A DNA stretch of 64,000 bases from CAZELM01 sp964512995 (GCA_964512995.1 CAZELM010000021.1:1-64000), one strand, 5' to 3'; positions 1 to 8,325 are shown, counted from the stretch's first letter. A program made the numbers and translations. Notes: generated by a model not told the origin, from the letters alone.

Positions 1-1
1 C

Positions 2-142
2 CCTGGCGACTTCCTTGTTCTGAAGGAGCTGCCGGAAGAAACGGTCATGAGGGTTCGATATCGTGTTCATCACTTTGAGTGTACTTTGCTCAGCGGTGTT
101 GTCAAGAAGATTGCTCTGGAGCAGGATTTATGTGCGGGGTAG
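2..142 (+). CDS. C-terminal fragment of an unknown protein (runs off left edge)
   Basis: An open frame enters from the left edge and stops at 140-142, giving 46 residues that end in ALEQDLCAG. I do not recognise it. It is in the same frame as the HicA-like remnant that follows 18 bases later, but nothing else ties the two together. It could be the end of a real gene or chance reading frame. Confidence 0.3.
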   Translation, partial: PGDFLVLKELPEETVMRVRYRVHHFECTLLSGVVKKIALEQDLCAG

Positions 143-160
143 AGGTCTGAACCACAGATT

Positions 161-292
161 ATGCAGATTGGCAAATCGGAATGTAAAGATCTTATAAGAG
201 TCGAACATCACGGTTCAAAGGAGATTCCGACAGGCACATGTCATGCAATTCTGAAAGCTGCTGGAATCGAAGTATCGAAAGGAGAAAAATGA
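161..292 (+). pseudogene. hicA remnant (HicA-type mRNA interferase, C-terminal part)
   Basis: The frame encodes 43 residues whose second half, RVEHHGSKEIPTGTCHAILK followed by AAGIEV, resembles the C-terminus of HicA toxins (VxVPHHGxKEIPxGTLxxILKxAG). The N-terminal strand and the catalytic His region of a normal HicA of about 60-80 residues are missing. HicA cleaves mRNA through a dsRNA-binding fold and is neutralised by HicB. A shortened hicB-like frame follows after one base, in the usual hicA-hicB order. The identification rests on motif recall only, and a toxin this short is probably inactive. Confidence 0.55.
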
Positions 293-409
293 ATGATTAA
301 CCTGCCATATTCATTAATCATTGAGGCTACTGAAGAACCTGATTGTTTTGGTTTTTACTCGCCGGACTTAGAATGTTTTTCAGGTGTTGATCATAATCTT
401 GACAAATAA
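293..409 (+). pseudogene. hicB remnant (HicB-type antitoxin, N-terminal part)
   Basis: This frame encodes 38 residues. Its pattern, YSLIIEATEEPDCFGFYSPD then LECFSG, matches the N-terminal RNase H-like strand pair of HicB antitoxins (YxxxIExxxxGYxxxxPDLPGC). Full HicB is 70-140 residues with a C-terminal DNA-binding domain, which is absent here. The final codons (ctt gac aaa taa) also form the -35 box of the promoter of the next gene, so the truncation may date from the arrival of that gene. With the hicA fragment it marks a decayed toxin-antitoxin locus. Confidence 0.55.
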
Positions 410-427
410 TATAATCTTTATTATAAC
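399..427 (+). promoter_or_regulatory. sigma-70 type promoter upstream of the HAF-repeat gene
   Basis: TTGACA at 399-404 is followed by a 17-base AT-rich spacer and TATAAC at 422-427. This is nearly consensus, and the gene start lies 55 bases downstream of the -10 box. Confidence 0.65.
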
Positions 428-434
428 CTTCTTT

Positions 435-451
435 GTGTCCGGTGTGGACAC
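435..451. promoter_or_regulatory. Perfect hairpin/palindrome at the predicted transcription start
   Basis: GTGTCC, a five-base loop GGTGT, and GGACAC form a perfect 6-bp inverted repeat about 8 bases after the -10 box of the preceding promoter. It could be an operator or a 5'-end stabilising hairpin. No poly-T tract follows, so it is not a typical terminator. Confidence 0.35.
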
Positions 452-481
452 CAACATTTCAGGAAAGAAAAAGGAGCAGAT

Positions 482-1549
482 ATGAATATCCTTAAATATA
501 CAATTGGCTTGATGCTTTGCTGGGGGTCTTCGGTATTCGCCCAGACGACATATTATCAGATCGAATTTCTTGGCTCAGGATATCCCATAAAGATAAACAA
601 CATCGGTCAGGTAATCGGTCAGAACGACGTTAATGGAGCAACTCGGGGATTCGTTTCCGGACATGGGATGCCGGTGGAATACTTGCCGATTCCTCCCGGA
701 ATGAATAGCAGTCATGCAATGGATATAAATGAGAATGGTGTGATTGTCGGTGCGGTGTCCGAGTATTCTTCTCCCGAATTTTTTGGCCATGCTGCAGTTT
801 GGGTTCCAGAGAATCTTTCACTGTCTGATTCCATGGAGTATTCCGTTTATCTGCTTGATGAGTTGTCCGGTTCAGTTACCAGCAGAGCGGTTGCGTTGAA
901 TAACATCGGTGATATCGTGGGATATTGTTCGGATGGTACATACCGGTATCCAACATTGTTCAGTTTATCTGATAAGGCTATCGACCTGTCTCCTGCCGGA
1001 GTGTTCGATCCGGCGGATGTCAATGACCAACGGATTGTGGCAGATCATTCCTTCACAGTGAAACGGCTGGATCTCAATACGATGATTGCTGAAGATTTAG
1101 GTGTTCCAGCCGGTAACTATCTCGCGACAACAGCATCAGCGATCAATGAAAACAATCAGGTTGGAGGGCTTGCGATTCTCACCAGTGGTGGGAGCTGTGA
1201 TCGGGTTGCGGCCAGGTATACTGACGGCGTTGGCTGGGAAACCTTTGGCAGTTGCGGCAGGTATAACGGTGTCAGCGACATGAATGACCGAGGGGATCTG
1301 GTCATGCGATTGAACATCGATTCCTATGTTTATTTCCAGGATTCAGGGAGTTTCCGGATAGCTGACCTGATTGTCTCTGACGATGGCCCTTGGTATGTCA
1401 TCAATCATCTTGGAGTGAGCATCAATAATGCGCGTTGGATAACAGCATTTGCCACCAACCCCAATACTGGACAAGGAGGTACTGTGCTTCTGACTCCAAT
1501 TCTCTCTGATAAGTCTCACGGGCCATTATCATCTTTGTCCACTCGCTAA
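482..1549 (+). CDS. HAF-repeat secreted protein
   Basis: The 355-residue product starts with a signal peptide (hydrophobic stretch ending SSVFAQ, cleavage about residue 20). It then contains several copies of the short HAF-type extracellular repeat, seen as INNIGQVIGQ near residue 39, DINENGVIVGAV near 80, ALNNIGDIVGY near 138 and AINENNQVGG near 222. Proteins with these repeats are exported and predicted to form a beta-propeller-like fold; their function is unknown. A purine-rich ribosome site (AAAAAGGAG) precedes the ATG, and a strong promoter lies 55 bases upstream. There is no C-terminal anchor. It stands alone between a decayed toxin-antitoxin pair and a tandem repeat, in a region that looks accessory. 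Confidence 0.75.
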   Translation: MNILKYTIGLMLCWGSSVFAQTTYYQIEFLGSGYPIKINNIGQVIGQNDVNGATRGFVSGHGMPVEYLPIPPGMNSSHAMDINENGVIVGAVSEYSSPEFFGHAAVWVPENLSLSDSMEYSVYLLDELSGSVTSRAVALNNIGDIVGYCSDGTYRYPTLFSLSDKAIDLSPAGVFDPADVNDQRIVADHSFTVKRLDLNTMIAEDLGVPAGNYLATTASAINENNQVGGLAILTSGGSCDRVAARYTDGVGWETFGSCGRYNGVSDMNDRGDLVMRLNIDSYVYFQDSGSFRIADLIVSDDGPWYVINHLGVSINNARWITAFATNPNTGQGGTVLLTPILSDKSHGPLSSLSTR

Positions 1550-1673
1550 CATGTAAAGGCATCTTTTTCATGTAATGTGGTTCCGCTTCCGGTGGATGAT
1601 TGCACAGAAAACCCAATAGCCCATCGTGTTTGGATGTCAGAGAATCCCAATAGACTTGGTGAGTTCCTGCATG

Positions 1674-1955
1674 TCTGCAAATGAACGTTGTGTGTTTGCG
1701 GGGGGATGAACGTTTGTGAGTCTGCAGATGATCGTCGTGAATCTGCAAATAATCATCGTAGGTCTGCAAATGATCATCGTAGGTCTGCAAATGATCGTCG
1801 TTGGGTCTGCAAATGATCATCGTGGGTCTGCAAATGATCATCGTAGGTCTGCAAATGATCGTCGTGGGTCTGCAAATGATCATCGTGGGTCTGCAAATAA
1901 TCGTCGTTGGGTCTGCAAATGATCATCGTGAGGTCTGCAGATAATCGTTGAGGGA
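1674..1955. repeat. Tandem array of a 21-bp repeat (about 11 good copies)
   Basis: The unit TCTGCAAATGATCATCGTRGG recurs head to tail. The TCTGC cores begin at 1721, 1742, 1763, 1784, 1806, 1827, 1848, 1869, 1890, 1912 and 1934, so the period is 21 with three 22-base steps. A more diverged copy begins at 1674. Each unit holds the palindrome ATGATCAT or the variant ATGATCGT. There are no spacers, so this is not CRISPR. The 1-base slips break any reading frame through the array, so it is unlikely to code. It fills the gap between the HAF gene and the convergent beta-lactamase gene. Confidence 0.9.
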
Positions 1956-1985
1956 AGTAATATCTTCCGGTGGAGGAGACTGCAT

Positions 1986-2771
1986 TCACAGTATCCCCAG
2001 GATTTTCAGGCACGTCTTACCCAATTCGATACGCTTGGGTCCGTCCGCTCCGCTCCGCATATCCATATTCAGCGCAAAGGAGTAAATGCTGCCGTCTTTT
2101 TCAACCCATCCAACCCACCATCCGATGCCTGATTCCGGTGCATTCTGCCATCCGGTCTTGCCATAGAGCGTCCAGTTTGTTCCCTGATCGAGCCGGATGA
2201 TGGTTCGCACGCTTTCCTGGCTGTCTTTGGAAAACGGCAATGTGCCTTGGCCGAGTCTGGCCAGAAATTGAGCCTGCTCCATCGCACTGATTTTCAAGGG
2301 ACCGGCCAGCCAGAACGTATCGACCGTTTCGCCGATCTCCCTGTTTCCATAATTCATCCGAATGATGTTCTCTTTCATCCGTTCGAGCCCGATCCGGCGA
2401 GCCAGTTCCTGGTAGATGGGAAGGTTGCTCATGGCGATCGCTTGACGGAGACCCATGTCTTTTTTCCATTCCGGGATAAACGGTTTTTCTGGACCCGTGT
2501 ATGGCAGGACCTCATCAACGCTCGTAACCGCGCCAACCGATAATCCGATCAATGTATTCGGAATTTTAAATGTGGACGCCGGTATAAATGGTGTTTCGGC
2601 TCGGGTTTTGTCATGGCCGGTATAGGTGTCGTTTGTCACATCATAGAGCACAAAGGTGCCGTTGATACCGACATTGCTGAATGCCTCGGCAATGGGCGCA
2701 CTTTCCTTGAAATCTGCAGACTGAGCCTGAACAGTCAACATAATCAATATTCCTGCGATAAAACAAATCAT
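1986..2771 (-). CDS. Class D (OXA-type) beta-lactamase
   Basis: The 261-residue protein has a signal peptide ending near AQS (residue 18) and the class D serine beta-lactamase motifs in order. These are S66-T-F-K69 with the nucleophile Ser and the Lys that is normally carboxylated, S115-N-L in place of the usual SxV, Y141-G-N, the conserved W154 next to the active site, and K205-T-G. Length and spacing are normal for OXA enzymes, which hydrolyse penicillins in the periplasm. The SNL motif resembles that of environmental class D proteins, so substrate range cannot be read from the sequence. The next gene on this strand (GNAT) starts 630 bases upstream and may share a transcript. I see no integron or insertion sequence beside it. 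Confidence 0.9.
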   Translation of the reverse strand: MICFIAGILIMLTVQAQSADFKESAPIAEAFSNVGINGTFVLYDVTNDTYTGHDKTRAETPFIPASTFKIPNTLIGLSVGAVTSVDEVLPYTGPEKPFIPEWKKDMGLRQAIAMSNLPIYQELARRIGLERMKENIIRMNYGNREIGETVDTFWLAGPLKISAMEQAQFLARLGQGTLPFSKDSQESVRTIIRLDQGTNWTLYGKTGWQNAPESGIGWWVGWVEKDGSIYSFALNMDMRSGADGPKRIELGKTCLKILGIL

Positions 2772-2840
2772 AACTTACTCCATTAAAATAGTGGATTGAA
2801 ATCTCTGGCACAGAGACGATGCGAGGTTGATTGTTACGGT

Positions 2841-3404
2841 TCAGATCGTTTCATTCCAATCGATCGTGGTTCTCATTCCATTCTTCCAATCCGTTTTCAA
2901 CAGGGCATAAGTGACCGCATCATGGTATTGGCCATGAGCATCCGGCCATGCCTGGCGATAATACGCTTCCTGTACCCAGCCACAGGCGGTGAACACACGG
3001 CGCATCGCGATATTGTCAACACGGGTATGCCCTTCGATCCGGTGTTTTGACGTTTCGGTGAAGATATAGTCCGCCAGCCACTGTAAAATTCTGCGCCCCA
3101 GCCCCCGGTTTCGGCAGGATGATTTTAATCTGAGATCGAAGATGGGAGTGATATCACCGAGTTCCTGCAGACTGAGGATGCCGATGGGATCGGACTGATC
3201 CTGAATGGAGATCCAGAAGGTTTGAGTATCGGGACCTGAGAAATACCCTTTTGAAATGAGTGCCCGGATCTGATCCGGTGTGAGCTGTTCGGAACCATGG
3301 AACGGCCATATGTCATCCGCCAGCCATCGGACCAGCCTGTCCGCCTCTGTTTCGTCATAAATGCGGAATATCAATTCATTGTGGATAGTATCGATGGTTT
3401 CCAT
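2841..3404 (-). CDS. GNAT-family N-acetyltransferase
   Basis: The 187-residue protein has the GNAT fold signature. Residues about 95-115 contain RNRGLGRRIL (motif A, the acetyl-CoA pyrophosphate loop Q/RxxGxG/A), and the family C-terminal motif appears as NIAMRRVFTACGWVQEA. The layout resembles RimJ/RimL-type or aminoglycoside-acetylating enzymes that transfer acetyl from acetyl-CoA to an amine. The substrate cannot be inferred. It lies 69 bases upstream of the class D beta-lactamase on the same strand, so the two may form an operon. The possible link to antibiotic resistance is only positional. Confidence 0.8.
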   Translation of the reverse strand: METIDTIHNELIFRIYDETEADRLVRWLADDIWPFHGSEQLTPDQIRALISKGYFSGPDTQTFWISIQDQSDPIGILSLQELGDITPIFDLRLKSSCRNRGLGRRILQWLADYIFTETSKHRIEGHTRVDNIAMRRVFTACGWVQEAYYRQAWPDAHGQYHDAVTYALLKTDWKNGMRTTIDWNETI

Positions 3405-3671
3405 GTTCTGGGTCAGCTTTTGTTGGAAGAGCAGTAATAAAATCCTCGTTCGTAAGCTTAGCCAATGGATAAATGCTTTTCAAGAACCTTCTGAATTTCC
3501 ATTTTGATCCGCCATGAAGATTCCATTGAAAATCCTGTATCCACTGGAATGAAACTGCCGATTCCCCTCTCTCCATTTTTTGAAAAGCGAAAAGGATTTT
3601 GCGATAGAAATTCTCTTAATACTGCGCTATACTGACTCATTCCTGCGGCAACGGAGCCGTCGGTATTCCCG

Positions 3672-4808
3672 ATGATGGAAGAGATGCCGGTACCCGATTA
3701 TCTGACATTTGCACCCAGAATACTGTTCAAACAAAACGTCCTTCCCCATTACCTCGTATTTTTTGTCACCAAAAACTGCACCGCCCGGTGTCGCCATTGT
3801 CTGCTCGGTGAACGCGCCCACAGTACCGATGAACTCACAGTCGATGAGATCAGCCGCATGACCCGGCACATGGACCCGCTTCTGTTTCTGCTGATCACCG
3901 GTGGTGATCCCTTTCTTCGGACCGATATCGTCGATATCATCAAAACATTTTATCGATCTCCGGGATTCCGGAACCTGGGGATGCCATCCAATGGTTTCCT
4001 GACCGACCGCATCGTCAGCGCCGCAGAGACGATTCTCACCGATTGTCCGGGAATCGATTTCGCGATCGACATCTCCCTGGATGGCGTCGGTGAGGATCAT
4101 GACCGGATCCGTCAGGTTCCGGGTCTGTTCGATCGAGCCACCGACACCTATCGCCGGCTCCAGCAACTCCAGAAGAAATTTCCGAATTTCAATCTGAATG
4201 TAGCCGTCACGGTCTCTCATTTCAACCATACGAAACTCGATGAACTCTATCGGTTTCTGACAGATGAGCTGGGAACCCGGTCCATCAATCATCTGTTGTG
4301 CCGGGGTGATCCGCGGGATCCACAAGCACTGGATGTGGATATGGAGAATTATACACGGTTCTCCGATCAATTGGATGCCGATGTAAAACAGAATACCTTG
4401 ACGGGATACCATGGGTATCCATTCGCGGATCTGGTCAATGCCATGAAAATGGTGCGCCAGAAAATAATCCGGACCATCCGGGAAAAGGACCGATTTGTCG
4501 TGCCGTGTTATGCGGGTCAACTGGGCGTGATTCTGTATCCCAACGGCGACCTGGCTCCATGTGAACTGCGGAATGAAATTCTGGGAAATCTCCGGGAGCA
4601 GGACTATGATTTCCGGGCCATTATCCATTCGCCGGCAGCACAAGCGGTCCGTAGGCAGATCCGCAACGAACAATGCCGATGCACTTATGAATGTTTTTTA
4701 ACCAATGCGGTCATGTTTCATCCCCGGATGTTTTCTTCGGTTTTACTGGAAGCGGTCAAGATGAAATGGGCTCGACTGAGGTCTGGAGGTAACTATCGTG
4801 CGACATGA
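3672..4808 (+). CDS. Radical SAM protein with SPASM-like C-terminal cysteines
   Basis: The 378-residue protein carries the radical SAM cluster motif CxxxCxxC (C36, C40, C43), followed by ITGGDPFL, the GGE-like SAM-binding strand. A cysteine-rich C-terminal region follows (C279, C297, C335, C337, C341), of the kind that holds auxiliary Fe-S clusters in SPASM or twitch proteins. Such enzymes cleave S-adenosylmethionine to start radical chemistry on peptides, sugars or cofactors. The start has only a weak ribosome site, and ATG 3684 is an alternative. Its last 11 bases overlap the following glycosyltransferase, so the two are translationally coupled and probably act in one pathway. The substrate is unknown. 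Confidence 0.82.
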   Translation: MMEEMPVPDYLTFAPRILFKQNVLPHYLVFFVTKNCTARCRHCLLGERAHSTDELTVDEISRMTRHMDPLLFLLITGGDPFLRTDIVDIIKTFYRSPGFRNLGMPSNGFLTDRIVSAAETILTDCPGIDFAIDISLDGVGEDHDRIRQVPGLFDRATDTYRRLQQLQKKFPNFNLNVAVTVSHFNHTKLDELYRFLTDELGTRSINHLLCRGDPRDPQALDVDMENYTRFSDQLDADVKQNTLTGYHGYPFADLVNAMKMVRQKIIRTIREKDRFVVPCYAGQLGVILYPNGDLAPCELRNEILGNLREQDYDFRAIIHSPAAQAVRRQIRNEQCRCTYECFLTNAVMFHPRMFSSVLLEAVKMKWARLRSGGNYRAT

Positions 4809-5481
4809 TAAACGGATATCCGTCGTGATCCCCTGCTACAACGAAGAAGGCGGGATCGCGAAAGTCATCCCCACACTCCCGGATTTTATCGATGAGATCA
4901 TTGTGGTTGACAATAACTCATCCGATAACACAGGCGCGGTTGCGGAATCATTGGGAGCCACCGTCGTCCGGGAATGCCGGCAGGGCTACGGAGCAGCTTA
5001 CAAGTGCGGATTTAAGAGCATGACCGGAGATATCATCGTCACTCTGGATGGTGACGCAACATATCCCGCACATGCCATCTCTTACCTGATCGATACCCTC
5101 TTTCTGGATAAGCTCGACTTCGTGTCAGCCGCTCGGATTCCCATCCATTTCGCGCATTCATTGAATATGATCAAGCGGTATTTCGGGAACATCTTCCTGA
5201 CCATGTCGACCTTTGTTCTGTTCGGGATATTCCTTCGGGACAGTCAGAGCGGCATGTGGGTGTTCCGCCGCGAGATTCTCGAACAGATACAGGTGCAGAG
5301 TGACGGCATGCCGTTCTCTGAAGAGTTCAAGATCCGCGCATTCCATCATCCCACGATACGGGCGCGGGAGGTTCCGGTTCAGTTCCGGTATATCAGCCGG
5401 GTGGGAGATTCCAAGCTCAATCTGTGGCAGGACGGATATCGAAACCTGAAATATTTGTTCCAGTTGCGGCGGCAGTTATAA
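4798..5481 (+). CDS. Family 2 glycosyltransferase (dolichyl-phosphate mannosyltransferase-like)
   Basis: The 227-residue protein is a single GT-A domain. It has the nucleotide-sugar strand ISVVIPCYNEE at residues 7-17, the loop IVVDNNSSDNT, and the metal-binding DxD as DGDATYP near residue 84. There is no C-terminal membrane domain, so it is probably cytosolic or peripheral. Relatives transfer a sugar from UDP-, GDP- or dTDP-sugars to a lipid phosphate. The GTG start lies inside the end of the radical SAM gene (11-base overlap), suggesting a shared job such as making a modified glycolipid. The donor and acceptor cannot be read from the sequence. Confidence 0.85.
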   Translation: MRHDKRISVVIPCYNEEGGIAKVIPTLPDFIDEIIVVDNNSSDNTGAVAESLGATVVRECRQGYGAAYKCGFKSMTGDIIVTLDGDATYPAHAISYLIDTLFLDKLDFVSAARIPIHFAHSLNMIKRYFGNIFLTMSTFVLFGIFLRDSQSGMWVFRREILEQIQVQSDGMPFSEEFKIRAFHHPTIRAREVPVQFRYISRVGDSKLNLWQDGYRNLKYLFQLRRQL

Positions 5482-5542
5482 TACGCTTGAGATGGTATGA
5501 ACAGGCTGACCGATATCAACCATGAGTAAGTATGGAGATCCT

Positions 5543-6847
5543 ATGAGACATTATATCCCACGATCTGAAATCCTCGCGATGGTTCTGGCGGGTGGCCGTG
5601 TTCATGAACTTGCGGCACTTACGGTTCATCGTCCCAAATCCGCCATGCCATTTGGCGGTATGTATCGCGTGATCGATTGTGCCTTGAGTAATCTCATGAA
5701 TACCGGTATCGAACGGATCGGAATTCTGTCGCAATACCGCCCGTCGTCTTTGATGGATCATGTCGGCTCCGGCCGATCCTGGGATCTGGTCGGTTCGACA
5801 CGCGGGATTCGGTTTCTGCCGCCCCATACCGGCGAATCGGACTCGGATTGGTACAAGGGAACCGCAGATGCGCTTTATCAGAATCTGGCCTATATCCATC
5901 ACTACCGTCCGGAGAAGGTTTTGGTTCTGTCCGGAGATCATATCTACCGGATGAACTATGACCCGATTCTGGAACTCCATGAGCGAAAAAAAGCCGATCT
6001 GACGATTGCGGTGACACCGGTCCATCCGGATCACGCCACCCAGTTCGGACTCGTTCAACTGGATGATGCGCAACGCGTGGTGGATTATCAGGAAAAACCC
6101 GCTCAGCCGATTTCCAGTCTGGCATCCATGACCGTATATCTGTTTGAAACGGATGTACTGATCCGGGAGCTGAAGAAAAACGCCAGAGACGGCAGAACAT
6201 TTCACATTTACGATGAAATCCTTCCGGGTCTCGTCCGGCAGGGAAATGTATTTGCGTATGTTCATCAGGGATATTGGGCGTATAGTCGGTCCATTCAGGA
6301 GTATTACCGGGCGAACATGGATTGTGTCGGCCTGTCTGCGCCCATCGACCTCACCACGTGGCGGCTGCGCACCAATCATGACGCCCGGCGAATCGGAGAT
6401 CCGCCACCGATCCTCACCGGGAAGAACACGCATATCGAAAATGCAGTGATCGCTCCCGGATGCCGGATCATGGGAACCGTGAAACAGAGCGTGCTATCGC
6501 CTTTGGTCATGGTCGATGCCGGAGCAGTAGTGGAGGATTCCATTGTGTTCGAGGGAGTGCATATCCATTCCGGATGTCATATCCGGCATGCGATCATTGA
6601 CAAGTCGGTGACTATCGGCTCCGGGTGTACCATTGGAGAACCAATCGGACCAATGGTTTCCGGCAATGACATGTTTCCCAGATTACTGAACACAGGTTTG
6701 ACAGTGATCGGAAAAGACGCTCAGATTCCCGAGAAGATGAGCATTGGGCAAAATGTTTTAATCTATCCCGGATGTGATCTTTCGGATGCCTCTGACAGGC
6801 AGGTGCCGGATGGATCGTGTCTGGGTCTGGAATCAGGGGAGGATTGA
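5543..6847 (+). CDS. GlgD-like, probably non-catalytic paralogue of ADP-glucose pyrophosphorylase
   Basis: The 434-residue protein has the GlgC layout: an N-terminal nucleotidyltransferase domain and a C-terminal left-handed beta-helix from about residue 295. Key residues have changed. The nucleotide loop GGxGTRLxxLT is GGRVHELAALT (residues 17-27), and the conserved YWRDVGT that supplies a metal-binding Asp is YWAYSRS. The GDHIY strand and the QEKP sugar-phosphate lysine remain. It resembles the GlgD subunit of Gram-positive bacteria, which modulates GlgC in a heterotetramer. I chose ATG 5543, which follows GGAG, over the upstream ATG 5522, which lacks a ribosome site. The next gene starts after one base. 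Confidence 0.8.
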   Translation: MRHYIPRSEILAMVLAGGRVHELAALTVHRPKSAMPFGGMYRVIDCALSNLMNTGIERIGILSQYRPSSLMDHVGSGRSWDLVGSTRGIRFLPPHTGESDSDWYKGTADALYQNLAYIHHYRPEKVLVLSGDHIYRMNYDPILELHERKKADLTIAVTPVHPDHATQFGLVQLDDAQRVVDYQEKPAQPISSLASMTVYLFETDVLIRELKKNARDGRTFHIYDEILPGLVRQGNVFAYVHQGYWAYSRSIQEYYRANMDCVGLSAPIDLTTWRLRTNHDARRIGDPPPILTGKNTHIENAVIAPGCRIMGTVKQSVLSPLVMVDAGAVVEDSIVFEGVHIHSGCHIRHAIIDKSVTIGSGCTIGEPIGPMVSGNDMFPRLLNTGLTVIGKDAQIPEKMSIGQNVLIYPGCDLSDASDRQVPDGSCLGLESGED

Positions 6848-6848
6848 T

Positions 6849-8138
6849 ATGGCATTGCCGCCAGTATGTGTGCTGTTGGCCGGCGGGCAGGGAACCCGTT
6901 TGAATGCGCTGGCCTGGAATCGAGCCAAACCCGCTGTCCCGTTTGCGGGAATCCACCGGCTGATCGATTTCACCCTGTCAAACTCCTCGAACTCCGGCAT
7001 TCAGCGGATCGGCATTCTCACACAATATCTGCCGCTTTCACTCATGGATCACGTGGGAGATGGTTCCGCGTGGGATATGGCCGCCCGAACCCGTGTCATG
7101 AAGATTCTGCCGCCCCAGGAGGGCGTCACTGCCAAGGACTGGTATCGGGGTACCGCGCACGCCGTGTACCAGAACCTGGATTTCATACTCGACGGCCGGG
7201 AAAAGGAGATACTCATCCTGTCCGGGGATCATATCTATTATATGGATTACCGGTCGATGCTGGAGTTTCACCGCCGGATGAAAGCCGACTTCACCATCTC
7301 CACAATCCACGTGCCGATCTCACAGGCCAATCGCTTCGGGATCGCCGTCACCGATTCCGATGGCCGGATTCGGGAGTTTCAGGAGAAACCCAGAAAACCG
7401 AAAGGCAATCTGGGCTCCATGGGGATCTATATCGGTGACCGGGAAGTATTGGTGGAGCAGCTCAAGAAACTGATCGCCGAAGGCAAGACCGACATCGGGG
7501 GAGATCTGGTGCCATCGATGATCGACCGGTTCCGCGTGTTCGCATATCCGTTCAAAGGATACTGGCGGGATGTCGGAACGTTGGAGTCCTATTGGGAGGC
7601 GAGCATGGATCTGCTGAATCCCAAAATCAGCGGATTGAATATGATCCAGTGGAACATGCGGACAAATCTGGTCTCGTCAGATCTCCTGGAACAATCTCCC
7701 GCGTATTTCGGTTCAAAAGCGGTCATCACAGAGAGCTATATATCGCAAGGCTGCCGGATTGAAGGAACCGTGATCCGATCGGTTCTGTCTCCGGGAGTGG
7801 TCGTCGAGCCCGGCGCAGTCGTGGAAGACTCGATCCTGTTTCACAACGGGTTCGTTGGAAAGCATGCGCACATCCGGAAAGTAGTTGCCGATAAAGATGT
7901 GAGAATCGGTGACTCCACCCGAATCGGATTTGAGACATCGGGAGCCGTCAACGACATGTTCCCGGATCATCTGAACACCAATATCACGCTCTTGGGTAAA
8001 CACGCGATCATACCGGAAAACAGCACGATCGGTGTCAACTGCCTGGTTTATCCCAATACTGGAACCGATGATTGGGTGGGTCTGGATGTGGAATCCGGGA
8101 GAACGGTAAAGCCGGACCACCAGGCTCCAATGATATAA
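6849..8138 (+). CDS. glgC: Glucose-1-phosphate adenylyltransferase (catalytic)
   Basis: The 429-residue enzyme makes ADP-glucose from glucose 1-phosphate and ATP, the committed step of bacterial glycogen synthesis. The catalytic set is intact: AGGQGTRL at residues 11-18, GDHIYYMDY with the catalytic Asp, FQEKP with the glucose-1-phosphate lysine, and GYWRDVGT with D241 for the second metal contact. The C-terminal part has hexapeptide repeats forming a beta-helix. ATG 6849 follows a good GGGGAGG site, one base after the GlgD-like gene. No other glycogen genes are in the window, and transcription may continue from the GT2 gene. Confidence 0.9.
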   Translation: MALPPVCVLLAGGQGTRLNALAWNRAKPAVPFAGIHRLIDFTLSNSSNSGIQRIGILTQYLPLSLMDHVGDGSAWDMAARTRVMKILPPQEGVTAKDWYRGTAHAVYQNLDFILDGREKEILILSGDHIYYMDYRSMLEFHRRMKADFTISTIHVPISQANRFGIAVTDSDGRIREFQEKPRKPKGNLGSMGIYIGDREVLVEQLKKLIAEGKTDIGGDLVPSMIDRFRVFAYPFKGYWRDVGTLESYWEASMDLLNPKISGLNMIQWNMRTNLVSSDLLEQSPAYFGSKAVITESYISQGCRIEGTVIRSVLSPGVVVEPGAVVEDSILFHNGFVGKHAHIRKVVADKDVRIGDSTRIGFETSGAVNDMFPDHLNTNITLLGKHAIIPENSTIGVNCLVYPNTGTDDWVGLDVESGRTVKPDHQAPMI

Positions 8139-8181
8139 TACCCAACCCATTTTCATGATGAGAACGAGACTGGGCGGCATT

Positions 8182-8210
8182 TTGGAGTTCACTGGTGAAT
8201 GTGGTATAAC
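8182..8210 (+). promoter_or_regulatory. Candidate promoter of the redox operon
   Basis: TTGGAG at 182-187 of this kilobase, a 17-base spacer and TATAAC (8205-8210), the latter preceded by an extended -10 TGG. It is the only good match in the 187-base gap before the operon. Confidence 0.45.
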
Positions 8211-8325
8211 AGGAAAGCGAAATTACCTGAAACAGCATCATTTGTGATGAGAAGCTAACAGGACAGAATGTATTTGATGGAATCTTTCAAATGGATCATA
8301 ACTGTGGAATTGAGGAGTACCGAAC

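Noticed and set aside
1716..1922. Reading frames through the 21-bp tandem repeat on both strands
   Set aside because: They are low-complexity translations of a non-coding repeat; one-base slips shift the frame and there is no ribosome site.
1721..1955. Possible CRISPR array
   Set aside because: The 21-base units are contiguous, without unique spacers, and no cas gene is present.
3627..4673. Long minus-strand open frame opposite the radical SAM gene
   Set aside because: Shadow of a gene with clear CxxxCxxC and other motifs; no ribosome site or domain.
5516..6433. Minus-strand open frame opposite the GlgD-like gene
   Set aside because: Shadow frame without any family motif.
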